A DNA stretch of 64,000 nucleotides from NCBI GenBank assembly GCA_021781535.1, contig JAJXWO010000018.1:1-64000 (forward strand), read 5' to 3'. The translations under genes and the position numbers were made by a program. Shown piece by piece: positions 1-7,962 of this stretch. The notes under the pieces were generated by a model. That model was not told the DNA's origin and made no database searches. It worked only from the letters and a program-made list of their open reading frames with translations. How positions within the stretch are numbered: the first letter of the stretch is position 1; every line of letters starts with the position of its first letter. This DNA comes from Deltaproteobacteria bacterium. GTDB taxonomy: Bacteria > Desulfobacterota > Desulfuromonadia > Geobacterales > Pseudopelobacteraceae.

Positions 1-246
1 CAGGCTGATCACACAGCTTTCATCAAAGTTCTCCGAAGCCCCCCAGATGTCACCCCCGTGATAGGCGATGGCTTTCTCGGGCTCTCTGTCCCGCCTCTTG
101 ACCAGCTTGTAATCTTTCGGCTTCTCAAGCATCATCACCAACGGCTCTGCGTACAAGAAAAACTGCTGTTGGTGCGGGTTTACCATGAGTAACCCGAGCT
201 GCCCGTGTCTCCACTGGATTTGTCCGTAAGACCTCGATTCCATCAT
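1..246 (-). CDS. Unknown protein, 5' part only (runs off left edge)
   Basis: The first 82 codons of a leftward gene are open to the window edge. The start codon overlaps the stop of the upstream gene (ATGA arrangement at 243-246), so the two are probably translationally coupled. The visible protein begins MMESRSYGQIQW, is rich in Gln, Lys and Glu, and has no signal peptide or membrane segment. I do not recognise a family. As the fourth member of the DNA polymerase gene cluster it may serve the same process, but that is inferred from position only. Confidence 0.55.
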   Translation of the reverse strand, partial: MMESRSYGQIQWRHGQLGLLMVNPHQQQFFLYAEPLVMMLEKPKDYKLVKRRDREPEKAIAYHGGDIWGASENFDESCVISL

Positions 247-881
247 TTGCCCTGCTGTACCATATCGTTAGATGCTTCAATATCGTAAGGATCAAGCGGG
301 TTTAGCGGCACATTGAATGCTTTCCACCCGTCGAACGCTGCAATCATGGATTCCAAGGTGTCGGCGTTGGATATCTGCGACTTGGCGGCCAGGTAGAAAG
401 CGGTCATGTCCTTTCTGTCGATGTAGTAAACATCGAAAAGGGCGATGTCGGATGGCCCCCTGATGATACGACCTGAAACCCCTTGAATGATGGTGATAGC
501 TGAACACTGAGCGTTGATCCGCCCGAGTACCTGGCCGCGTGCCGATCGCTTATCGTCCTGCTCCTGGAAGTTCTCCAGCATGATGGTCGCTGTTTTTGGT
601 TTATCAAGCTTTTCCACCATGGCGATGAACTTTCCGAGGTCGATATATCGGACCATGTTTTCACCGCACGCTACGGCCAATTGCAGGCCCCGGCCAGTTC
701 TTCGGAAACCCATGACACCGGGTGAAAACTCCTTGCCTTGCACCGGTTGTGTTTTTTCGAACTCCGGTAACGTGGAAAGGTTTTTTAGGCCCTGATCCAG
801 GGCCGCCGAGTCCTTTTCGTTGCTGCCGAAGATCTTCGGCAGTTGGTTGATTCCATCTTCCAAGTTGCTGTTTTTACTCAT
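243..881 (-). CDS. Unknown 212-aa protein of the DNA polymerase cluster
   Basis: A soluble protein of 212 residues with no signal peptide or membrane helix. I recognise no family or catalytic motif. Its start codon overlaps the stop of the preceding 361-aa gene by 3 bases and a GGAGG ribosome site sits in the end of that gene. Its own stop overlaps the next start. This tight coupling means it is made together with the family-B polymerase upstream. A role in replication or recombination of the island is a guess from context. Confidence 0.7.
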   Translation of the reverse strand: MSKNSNLEDGINQLPKIFGSNEKDSAALDQGLKNLSTLPEFEKTQPVQGKEFSPGVMGFRRTGRGLQLAVACGENMVRYIDLGKFIAMVEKLDKPKTATIMLENFQEQDDKRSARGQVLGRINAQCSAITIIQGVSGRIIRGPSDIALFDVYYIDRKDMTAFYLAAKSQISNADTLESMIAAFDGWKAFNVPLNPLDPYDIEASNDMVQQGK

Positions 882-1963
882 AACACCTCCAGGGATTGAA
901 ATATTGTCTCGAACGGATCGTGCTCAATCGAATTCTCTGCCTGCTCTTTCAGGCGGTTGAATCGCTCCTTGTCATCTCTGAGACGCTTTACCGCTGCGTA
1001 AACGCATAGTGCATAGTCGATGTCGGTAACGAAGGTAGCCTTGTCGCAGACAGAATTGTCGGAATCTTGAAGACAGACCACCTCGATTATAGACCTTGCC
1101 GGGATGAACCTGCCGAAAACCTTGCCCTTCTTGTTGAGATTGAACACAAGTACTTGGCCCTGTTCCCGGAATCCCGTCGTGAGGTCCGCCAGTCGGAGTG
1201 TCGTGCCCGGATTTTCCAGCAGGTTGACAAAATTCCACGCCTCCATTCTGATTTTCTGGCCGTGAATGTTGACCAGGGTCACACAGAGTTCGTCACCTTC
1301 CGAGGTCATTGATAAGGCCGCAAGATGCTCTCTGTTTCTGGTCCCTTCCAGCACTCGAAGCACCTGATCGCTCTCATCCGGGAACATTTGCTCGACCTGG
1401 GCCTTTATCTTTTCAAGAAGATCCGGGTAGATTGGCCCCGGATACTTGGTTTGCAGACGCTCAAGATGTTGCCGGCATCGCTCATTGGGGGCAGCGTTAA
1501 TCACCTTTTCAGTGATTTCGTAGGAATATTCCACGGGGTTTCCGACGTCGATCTTGAGTTCTGCCCGGACGGCATCCAGTCCGGACTTCAGCAGTTCCAT
1601 CAATCTTTCTTTCTGCATTGGGGTTATCTCTCTGTAAGGATTTTCAGTGTCAAATGTTGTTCCGGCATAGGTCCAGATGGTATCAAGCCGCATGACGATG
1701 TTGCGGCTATTGCGGCGGCTGATACGCTTAATTACTTCCCTGTGCTGCTTCTCCCCTTGTTCCAGCAGTAACGATGCCAGCTCAAAAAGCGCTCTCCAAC
1801 CGTTTTCAGGCGATTGGAGGTCTAGCGCCTCACACAGGAGGTGACTCCATGATACAGGTCGTTTCTTGATAGGGAGACTATCCCTGTTAACCCTATAGAG
1901 GCAATACGTTTCTTCATCTCTTCTGAAAAGATAGATATGCGGGTCTGTTCCAACGTCATCCAT
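878..1963 (-). CDS. Unknown 361-aa protein coupled to DNA polymerase
   Basis: A soluble 361-residue protein whose ATG lies inside the last codons of the polymerase gene (8-bp overlap), the classic arrangement for translational coupling. The sequence is mixed alpha/beta with a charged helical C-terminus (around residues 325-345) and shows no nuclease, helicase or protein-primer motif I can name. It could be a polymerase accessory factor or a terminal-protein-like partner. Neither idea has motif support. Confidence 0.7.
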   Translation of the reverse strand: MDDVGTDPHIYLFRRDEETYCLYRVNRDSLPIKKRPVSWSHLLCEALDLQSPENGWRALFELASLLLEQGEKQHREVIKRISRRNSRNIVMRLDTIWTYAGTTFDTENPYREITPMQKERLMELLKSGLDAVRAELKIDVGNPVEYSYEITEKVINAAPNERCRQHLERLQTKYPGPIYPDLLEKIKAQVEQMFPDESDQVLRVLEGTRNREHLAALSMTSEGDELCVTLVNIHGQKIRMEAWNFVNLLENPGTTLRLADLTTGFREQGQVLVFNLNKKGKVFGRFIPARSIIEVVCLQDSDNSVCDKATFVTDIDYALCVYAAVKRLRDDKERFNRLKEQAENSIEHDPFETIFQSLEVL

Positions 1964-4900
1964 CGATAAGGGCCTCTAGTAGAGGGCCGGGGTCCCGGTA
2001 GAGGGCCTTTGCCATCTTCTCGATCAACTGCCTGTTGCCTGGCGTATCGTTGATGCAGTGCGGGGTGAACTTGTTGTGCTTCAACGCATAGTACTGATTG
2101 CGGCTCAGGCCGTAACGTTTCAGCTTTTTCAGAATGTCCGCCGTCTTTATCCCTTCGGCATTGATGTCCGGTTGCTGCAGTGCCATCACCAGATGATCCA
2201 GGCAGCGTTTCTGGGCCGGATTCCTGGGCAGGCGCTTCCTTTCCTCCGCAGGCGTGGGGGCAATCAGCAGTGCGCACTTCCCGGCATCCTTCGGCGGGAG
2301 TCCCGCCTTGTAGAATAACCGCTCAAGCTTTGCCCGATCCTTCGCAGGGCGAAGCCCAGGGACGAAAGTCCCGGTCCGGTACAGCCCCATCAGCCGCTCC
2401 GTAAGGTGCGGCCTGAAGGCAAGCAAGAGACCCCGTGTATCCGGGAGAAGTCGTATATCGAACAGTTTGCGGAAAGGTTGGATGCCTAATCTTGGCCCGT
2501 GGATAATCCCTCTTACGACCTGCTCCAGGAGGGCGCTGTTTGTTTCCTCATGAACCTCTCCAGTGAAGATCAGTGTCCTGACCTGCTCATGGGCGGCACC
2601 GAATTCCGCTGTTAATGCCTCAACCAGAGCATCCAGCGTTGCATTCGGCATAATGCAGCCCGGTTCCCAGTTTCCGCGAGAGGCACTTTGCAGGTCATTC
2701 TTGATCCACGTCTTTGGGTACGCCTCGGTGAGTACCTGAGCCTCCCAGACCTTGTTCATCCTGTCAGCCATTTCGGTGAAACTCTCATCTGGATGCTGCA
2801 CCTGTATGTGCTGTTGTACCACTCCCCGCAGAAATAGGCGTGCCACCATCATCGGCTGGCCTCCCCGGAAGCGCAGTGAGTTTCCCTTTACTTGCACCCG
2901 GTGGAGAACCATCTGAGGCTGCGCGGTCTGGCCGTTCTTGCGGATCGTCTCCGCCTGGCCCCGGTGGAGCAGCATTTCGCTCACGGTCTGGTAAGGTAAA
3001 GAGAAGGGAGATATTTTGCCGGTCGATTTATCCTCAACCAGTTTCCGCTTCCAGTCGAAGTCGGTATTGATCTTCCGTTTGCTGATCTGCTTCACCATGT
3101 CCATCTGGCCGTTGCTGTCGATCATCTTCCGAAAGGTCGATAGGGTGATGAAGGAATAGGTGTCCAGGTCTTCTCGGCCTTGCTCGATGCGCTTCATCTG
3201 TTTGATGATCCACTTGCTGTCCTCGGTGTTACGGACGATCCCGCCAGCCTCCATGACACGCCTGTACTCTTCTGGATCATCAATCTCTTCGCTCAACGGC
3301 GGCTTATGTCCGAACCGGGCCAGTATCGTGGCGTGCTGTTCCGGGGTGTCGAGTAGACCTATCTGACCACGGGTCTTGACGCTGATCACCTCATCAGCCA
3401 TGTTTTTGATCTCAAGGAATTCCTGTTTCTCAGTCAGCTCGAATCGAGCATTCCGCATCTGGCGGTTCGGCAGGTAGGCCATGATTTTCTTCATCAAGTC
3501 CGCACAACCGAACACATCAAGCACGCTTTCCAACGAAATTTCCTCGCCCTCGATCAGCTCCAGCCGGTCATCCTTGCCGTCCGCTTGCTTCCACACGTAA
3601 TAATCGGATGCAGTGGCGTACCCCGTAGGGTTAGGTAATCCGATGAGCAGGCCATCTGTGGTCGCGGAAATTACGTGAATCTGTGAATGAGGCGCGTCCT
3701 TCCTATCCTTGTTGTAGTCTTCAACCGCCATCAGTGTTGCGGATAGAGCCGCTCGGGCCAACCCGGTCGTTAGTGCTGCAATGTACGGCTCCGTGATCGA
3801 GGATGGGCCGAGTGCCCTCATCTCTCCCGTTGTCGGTTGATAGATGCTGCGGGGGTTGATGCCTTGAGCAAACTTGCCGTAAAAGCTGTTGACGAATTCC
3901 TTGAGCAGCTTCTCCATGATTTGAGCCGAGGAGTTGTTTTTATCTTTCTTGTATTCTTTCTTGTAGTTGTCACGCTCGGTGGTCATCTCCCTGAGATGGG
4001 GAAGAAAAAATCTTTCCGGTAGCCCCGATTCATCCGTGACCATCGGGAAAGACAGGCTGGTCACCGCTTTGATCTCGGCACCCGCTTCCACGGCCAGCAT
4101 GATTTCTGGTGCGGTGGCTACGGTTTCTCCCTCCAGCGGGTATATCAGTCCATAGCGGTAATGTTTGACCGGAAGGCAGGGGAAACGGGTCCCGTCGGGA
4201 AACCTGAAACGTACCCGTGCGAACCCCGGAATTGCGAACTGGTCAAGGAACTGGTAAGTGCCTTTCTGCGGGTCGGGGTCGCCTTGATTCTCCAAGTGCT
4301 GCTTAAATTTTTTCCAGTCGGTCATCCAGCGTTTGACTAGCCGGTTGTCGGTATCGGTCGCCTCGTAGCGGATAGTCGCGGAGTGGGATTTGTTTTTCAT
4401 TTCCCGGAGTACCCGGTTGAACGCCCCCGGTGAATGCTTCAGGGCCTCTCTGCCCTCCCTGATCGCTTCAGGTGGAATGTGCTTGTCAGTCAGTATCCTT
4501 GCGACCTGCTCGTCAATCTTGTAGGTCAAGGGGATGTAATCGAACTTGCCAAAGACGTCGATCTTCGGACAGCGGGCCATGGCTGTTGGATAGCAGCCGG
4601 AATAATCCACATCGACCCAGATTCTGCCCTTTGATTCGTCACAGTTTGTACGCCCGACAAAGTACCCCTCGTTTCGTCCCCCGTGGTAGGCCCGTTTGAT
4701 TAGCTTATAGACTTCACTGAACTTTCCAACAAGTTCTGGCGGTAGTTTCCGTTTCTTCGGGGCCTTTTTCAGGCCGAGATGCTCTCGGTAGACCACGAAT
4801 GATGGATTCTTGCTCAGGAATCCCTCAACACCGGCTGAGGCCAGGGTGCGGAAGAGTTTCACAATCACGCCGTTCCATATGCCCTTGTCGTCCCGGTAGA

Positions 4901-5591
4901 CCAGCTCGTTAAGGGATCTCTGGAGCAGGAAGAAAAGCTTGATGGTTACTTCAGTATCCTTAAGTGCGTATCGTTCGAATTCCTCGGGTTGGTCCCGCAG
5001 GAAGATGTTCATGTGCTCGATGTGGAACTGGCTGACCGGTCTTTTCTCTTCTTCCTCATCGCCGATCAGGGAGGACAGTTTTTTCAGGCTCTGGTGGCTG
5101 GCTGGAGCCAGAAGCATGGTATCAAAGACTTTGACCCATACGGGGTATTTCTTGGCGATGGTGATATCGATATAGTCGTTACCGGTCACGGGTGAGCGGC
5201 GAATCAGGGTCAATTTCTTCGTGAGGTAGGGTTCATCCCGGTCGGCCAGCACACTCCATTCCGCCGCCACGTTGTGCGACACCAGTACCACCAGAATTTT
5301 GCTCTTCTGGTGGTCTTCAGGGATGCTGCCACCATTGACGGAGGAGATACCCATCCCCACCAGCTCTGGCAGGGTGAGGCGTTTACCTGCGGGTACATAC
5401 TTTATGATATTGGCGCTGCTGGTGCGGGATACGGTTGCGAGCTGATAAGAGAGGACTACATTCCGTCCCCCGGATTCATACCACTCCGCATCGATTGCCA
5501 TGTAATAGACGTGATCGCAACGGTATTCCGGTTTCGGTACCGTTTCGAAGAGGTCGAAGAAAGATTGGTATGTTTGCGGGAGGTGCTGCAA
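1956..5591 (-). CDS. Family-B DNA polymerase with 3'-5' exonuclease and long C-terminal extension
   Basis: A predicted DNA-dependent DNA polymerase of 1211 residues. The exonuclease motifs are visible: D34-x-E36 (Exo I, in AIDAEWY), an Asn near 107 (SHNVAAEW, Exo II-like) and Y208-xxx-D212 (Exo III). A YHGG-type linker lies near 302. Palm motif A is VDVDYSGCYP (about 326-335), motif B is KLLKEFVNSFYGKF (561-574), and motif C reads SATTDG (642-647), so the first Asp of the usual DTD is a Thr while the essential second Asp (646) is kept. About 350 residues past the expected polymerase end are unassigned. The start is a TTG with a weak AGAGG site; an in-frame stop lies shortly upstream and no better start exists. 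The size and motifs fit the viral/mobile-element PolB group (DNA_pol_B_2-like), as in phages, linear plasmids and pipolins, rather than chromosomal Pol II. It heads a coupled four-gene unit. Confidence 0.85.
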   Translation of the reverse strand: MQHLPQTYQSFFDLFETVPKPEYRCDHVYYMAIDAEWYESGGRNVVLSYQLATVSRTSSANIIKYVPAGKRLTLPELVGMGISSVNGGSIPEDHQKSKILVVLVSHNVAAEWSVLADRDEPYLTKKLTLIRRSPVTGNDYIDITIAKKYPVWVKVFDTMLLAPASHQSLKKLSSLIGDEEEEKRPVSQFHIEHMNIFLRDQPEEFERYALKDTEVTIKLFFLLQRSLNELVYRDDKGIWNGVIVKLFRTLASAGVEGFLSKNPSFVVYREHLGLKKAPKKRKLPPELVGKFSEVYKLIKRAYHGGRNEGYFVGRTNCDESKGRIWVDVDYSGCYPTAMARCPKIDVFGKFDYIPLTYKIDEQVARILTDKHIPPEAIREGREALKHSPGAFNRVLREMKNKSHSATIRYEATDTDNRLVKRWMTDWKKFKQHLENQGDPDPQKGTYQFLDQFAIPGFARVRFRFPDGTRFPCLPVKHYRYGLIYPLEGETVATAPEIMLAVEAGAEIKAVTSLSFPMVTDESGLPERFFLPHLREMTTERDNYKKEYKKDKNNSSAQIMEKLLKEFVNSFYGKFAQGINPRSIYQPTTGEMRALGPSSITEPYIAALTTGLARAALSATLMAVEDYNKDRKDAPHSQIHVISATTDGLLIGLPNPTGYATASDYYVWKQADGKDDRLELIEGEEISLESVLDVFGCADLMKKIMAYLPNRQMRNARFELTEKQEFLEIKNMADEVISVKTRGQIGLLDTPEQHATILARFGHKPPLSEEIDDPEEYRRVMEAGGIVRNTEDSKWIIKQMKRIEQGREDLDTYSFITLSTFRKMIDSNGQMDMVKQISKRKINTDFDWKRKLVEDKSTGKISPFSLPYQTVSEMLLHRGQAETIRKNGQTAQPQMVLHRVQVKGNSLRFRGGQPMMVARLFLRGVVQQHIQVQHPDESFTEMADRMNKVWEAQVLTEAYPKTWIKNDLQSASRGNWEPGCIMPNATLDALVEALTAEFGAAHEQVRTLIFTGEVHEETNSALLEQVVRGIIHGPRLGIQPFRKLFDIRLLPDTRGLLLAFRPHLTERLMGLYRTGTFVPGLRPAKDRAKLERLFYKAGLPPKDAGKCALLIAPTPAEERKRLPRNPAQKRCLDHLVMALQQPDINAEGIKTADILKKLKRYGLSRNQYYALKHNKFTPHCINDTPGNRQLIEKMAKALYRDPGPLLEALIDG

Positions 5592-5622
5592 GCGGCCTCT
5601 GAATGCGATGGGATAGTTGGTG

Positions 5623-6366
5623 TCAGGTTAAAAGATTTTCTAGGTAAGCCCAAGCCTTCGAACCCAGCTGAGCTAACTTGTCTGCTTTGATAACCACGTC
5701 GGCGGTGTTGTTGATCTTCCCCCAGACTCTACCCAGTTGGGCGACTTCCTCAGAGTTGTTGTTGGCTTTAACTTCGTCCTTTGCCTCTATCAGCTCACCT
5801 ATAGCGGTTCTTGCTGCTTCTCTTAATGCCTTTGCGCCGGTTATTGGATACTGGTTCAGAGCTCGGTTGATTAATTCTATGTGATGTAGAATCAACGTGA
5901 TGAGACTTTCGGGTAGGTCAGTTACTGCCAGTGACTTTTCCAGTTCTTGCACCATCGACCGGATCTCTTCCAGTGTCTCTGGGTCGATTAGCAATTCCTC
6001 GTCTGGTAAAATCTCCGAGCAGAATTCTAAAGCAAGCAAAGTTTCAGGTTTTAGATATTGAACTCCGTTGTTCCACTGCGTCGGTAATATCAAAGTTGAG
6101 ATTGCCTGCTCAATGTTGTTGAAAGCCGCAGTATAAAGGTTCTCGCTGATGTTAGCCTGTTTCATCTGGGTACGAACGATCTCAAGTTGCTGATGCAGCC
6201 AACGTAATCGCTCTGATATTAAGACCGCTTTGCGAGCTTCACTAGGTTCTTCTTGAATCTGAAATATCTGTTCCCAGACTGCAAGAGAACTCGCGTTGGT
6301 GGACATTCCTGCGGCTTGGCTAAGAACAGCATGTAATCTTGAAGCTGAGTTTATATTCTTCGACAT
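5623..6366 (-). CDS. Unknown helical protein directly downstream of the Kiwa pair
   Basis: A 247-residue, largely alpha-helical soluble protein with several amphipathic helices and no recognisable domain. Its start has a good GCAGGAG ribosome site and lies 40 bp after the kwaB stop, on the same strand, so it is probably the third gene of the Kiwa operon. Canonical Kiwa is known as two genes. This protein may be an accessory or regulatory subunit, or an unrelated passenger whose gene merely follows. Its C-terminal part (roughly 165-245) has repeated Ala/Lys/Glu-rich helices. No toxin or nuclease motif is seen. Confidence 0.7.
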   Translation of the reverse strand: MSKNINSASRLHAVLSQAAGMSTNASSLAVWEQIFQIQEEPSEARKAVLISERLRWLHQQLEIVRTQMKQANISENLYTAAFNNIEQAISTLILPTQWNNGVQYLKPETLLALEFCSEILPDEELLIDPETLEEIRSMVQELEKSLAVTDLPESLITLILHHIELINRALNQYPITGAKALREAARTAIGELIEAKDEVKANNNSEEVAQLGRVWGKINNTADVVIKADKLAQLGSKAWAYLENLLT

Positions 6367-6405
6367 GGTTTCTCCTGCAAAGATTTCCTGATAGGCACCA
6401 CAAGT

Positions 6406-7293
6406 CTATTCAGCAACTCGTTTCGAGTTTGAAAGATATCGCGTAGTTGTCAGAGGTGCTTCGTAATAGTCCTCATCAAGGAATCTTAGTATCCGTTTTA
6501 GATCTTGCCGGGTCATCGGAAGGATGATCTTGTCTACACCTTCTCGATTCTCAACAGTTAGGTTGATGTGAAATTGTTTAGCGACCTCAGCTATTTGGAC
6601 AGGTGAGTACTGATCTAAAATTCCTGACTGCTGGATAAGCCCGATCTTCCGACGTACCCAAGAGTCAGCCACTCCAAGAAAATCCTGTTCATTACCGATA
6701 ACAAGCGCGGCATGATGACAAAAATCTACAACGTCTTGGTTAGTGGCTTCCTTGTAGTATCCACTCATGTCGAAAACCTGCCGCATGTAATGAAAACTTT
6801 GAAATTTGAGGATGTTTCCATGCATGATGGCAGTAAGTCGGTTATCCAGTGTGAGCCCGCTTCCATCGAACTTAGTGAATGTATTGCCAGAATGAAAGAT
6901 TGCGAATCCCTTTGTGCTGATGATTCTCTTTCTATCGAAAGCCTGTATCAGAGCTGTCACAGTGTCATCTTTGACATATCCTGAGAATAGTGCTTTGATT
7001 GACTCCAAGCCCTGGCATGTCACTTCAAGCTCTTGGCAACCGGTTGGATTCCGAATGGCCGTGCATATTCCATCAACATCGTCAAAGTCGTCAACGAACA
7101 GAAGTTCCTTGTCCTCTGGTCGATATTTTCCATCGAACTTTATTTCTTCTTCGATGTCAGTGATGAATGACGTCTCCTGTTGAATAAAAAGTGCTGTGAT
7201 CTCCTCCTGAAGTTCTCTGGACAAAGGAATCCTTGCCACGCGGTTTTCAGGGACATTGGTTAGTGCAAACAGATTCATCAGTAATCCTGGCAT
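6406..7293 (-). CDS. kwaB: Kiwa defence protein KwaB-like (DUF4868)
   Basis: A 295-residue soluble protein whose layout matches the DUF4868/KwaB family: an acidic N-terminal half (LLFVDDFDDVDG near 65-76), then an F-x-x-SGN segment and a central region with LTLDNRLTAIM and a long helical C-terminus. Family knowledge: KwaB (about 300 aa) works with the membrane protein KwaA in the Kiwa anti-phage system, where the complex senses phage infection at the membrane and acts on phage DNA. The start lies one base after the kwaA stop with a GGAGG site inside the kwaA end, so the two are coupled. Assignment rests on recall of family features plus the adjacent membrane partner. Confidence 0.75.
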   Translation of the reverse strand: MPGLLMNLFALTNVPENRVARIPLSRELQEEITALFIQQETSFITDIEEEIKFDGKYRPEDKELLFVDDFDDVDGICTAIRNPTGCQELEVTCQGLESIKALFSGYVKDDTVTALIQAFDRKRIISTKGFAIFHSGNTFTKFDGSGLTLDNRLTAIMHGNILKFQSFHYMRQVFDMSGYYKEATNQDVVDFCHHAALVIGNEQDFLGVADSWVRRKIGLIQQSGILDQYSPVQIAEVAKQFHINLTVENREGVDKIILPMTRQDLKRILRFLDEDYYEAPLTTTRYLSNSKRVAE

Positions 7294-7294
7294 C

Positions 7295-7807
7295 CTAAAC
7301 CTCCAAAACCATGTATTCTGTCAATTGAACAACTTTACCTATGGATTTGATGTTTACTATCTTCTTTTTGGTGACAAGCACAAAGGTGATACCACTTTCA
7401 GTATCAACCTCATAAAAATGATAGCCGAAGACACCAAGTAGCGGATTAACCTGAAATGAATGAGTACCCCAGATCACAAACGCTAAGAGCAATACAAACA
7501 TCATCATGCTGCCTACATCAAAGTTGGAATTTTTGAATACGATAGGCAAGACATACGCGACAAAGAACCCTATAACCTCTTTGTCAGTTGATTTCGCCTT
7601 CTTTATGGAGACAGTAAGAATCTCAAGCTTTGTTTTTGCCAGTTCAATTATCTTAAATGAAGAAGCTCCAAGTAGAACCGCAAAAGATACAAAAAGCAAT
7701 GAAAGCTCAAAATTACCGCTTCTCTGATAGGCGATATACGCCAGAGAGAAGCAAATTGGGGATAGAGCTGTCGCTACGAAGTATGTCTTTAATAGTCTAC
7801 TGAGCAT
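7295..7807 (-). CDS. kwaA: Kiwa defence membrane protein KwaA-like
   Basis: A 170-residue inner-membrane protein with about four hydrophobic segments (roughly residues 9-27, 35-52, 80-93 and 99-115), followed by a cytoplasmic beta-rich tail containing NPLLGVFGYHFYEV and ending VQLTEYMVLEV. This topology, length and Pro-Leu-Leu-GY motif fit KwaA, the membrane sensor of Kiwa. A strong AGGAGGTGATCTG ribosome site precedes the ATG. It starts a new transcription unit about 155 bp after hsdR, or is read from the restriction operon. Confidence 0.75.
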   Translation of the reverse strand: MLSRLLKTYFVATALSPICFSLAYIAYQRSGNFELSLLFVSFAVLLGASSFKIIELAKTKLEILTVSIKKAKSTDKEVIGFFVAYVLPIVFKNSNFDVGSMMMFVLLLAFVIWGTHSFQVNPLLGVFGYHFYEVDTESGITFVLVTKKKIVNIKSIGKVVQLTEYMVLEV

Positions 7808-7962
7808 CAGATCACCTCCTGTAGCGTCTCACTTTATGCTGTCACTCACCATAGCCCGTCAACCACGCGGCACTGATTAAGTGCCGTGAAAGCGCCAACA
7901 GTGTGCCATAAGGCCGACAGATTTCCTCAACTTGCTGCTTTTGGCTCTCGCACGATCACGTG
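7808..7962. other. Gap between hsdR and kwaA with small hairpin
   Basis: A non-coding gap between two leftward genes. It contains a 7-bp hairpin (CGGCACT at 7868-7874 with AGTGCCG at 7880-7886) not followed by a T run on the transcribed strand. This could be a weak terminator of the hsd operon or an operator for kwaA. The ribosome site of kwaA lies at its left end. Confidence 0.4.
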
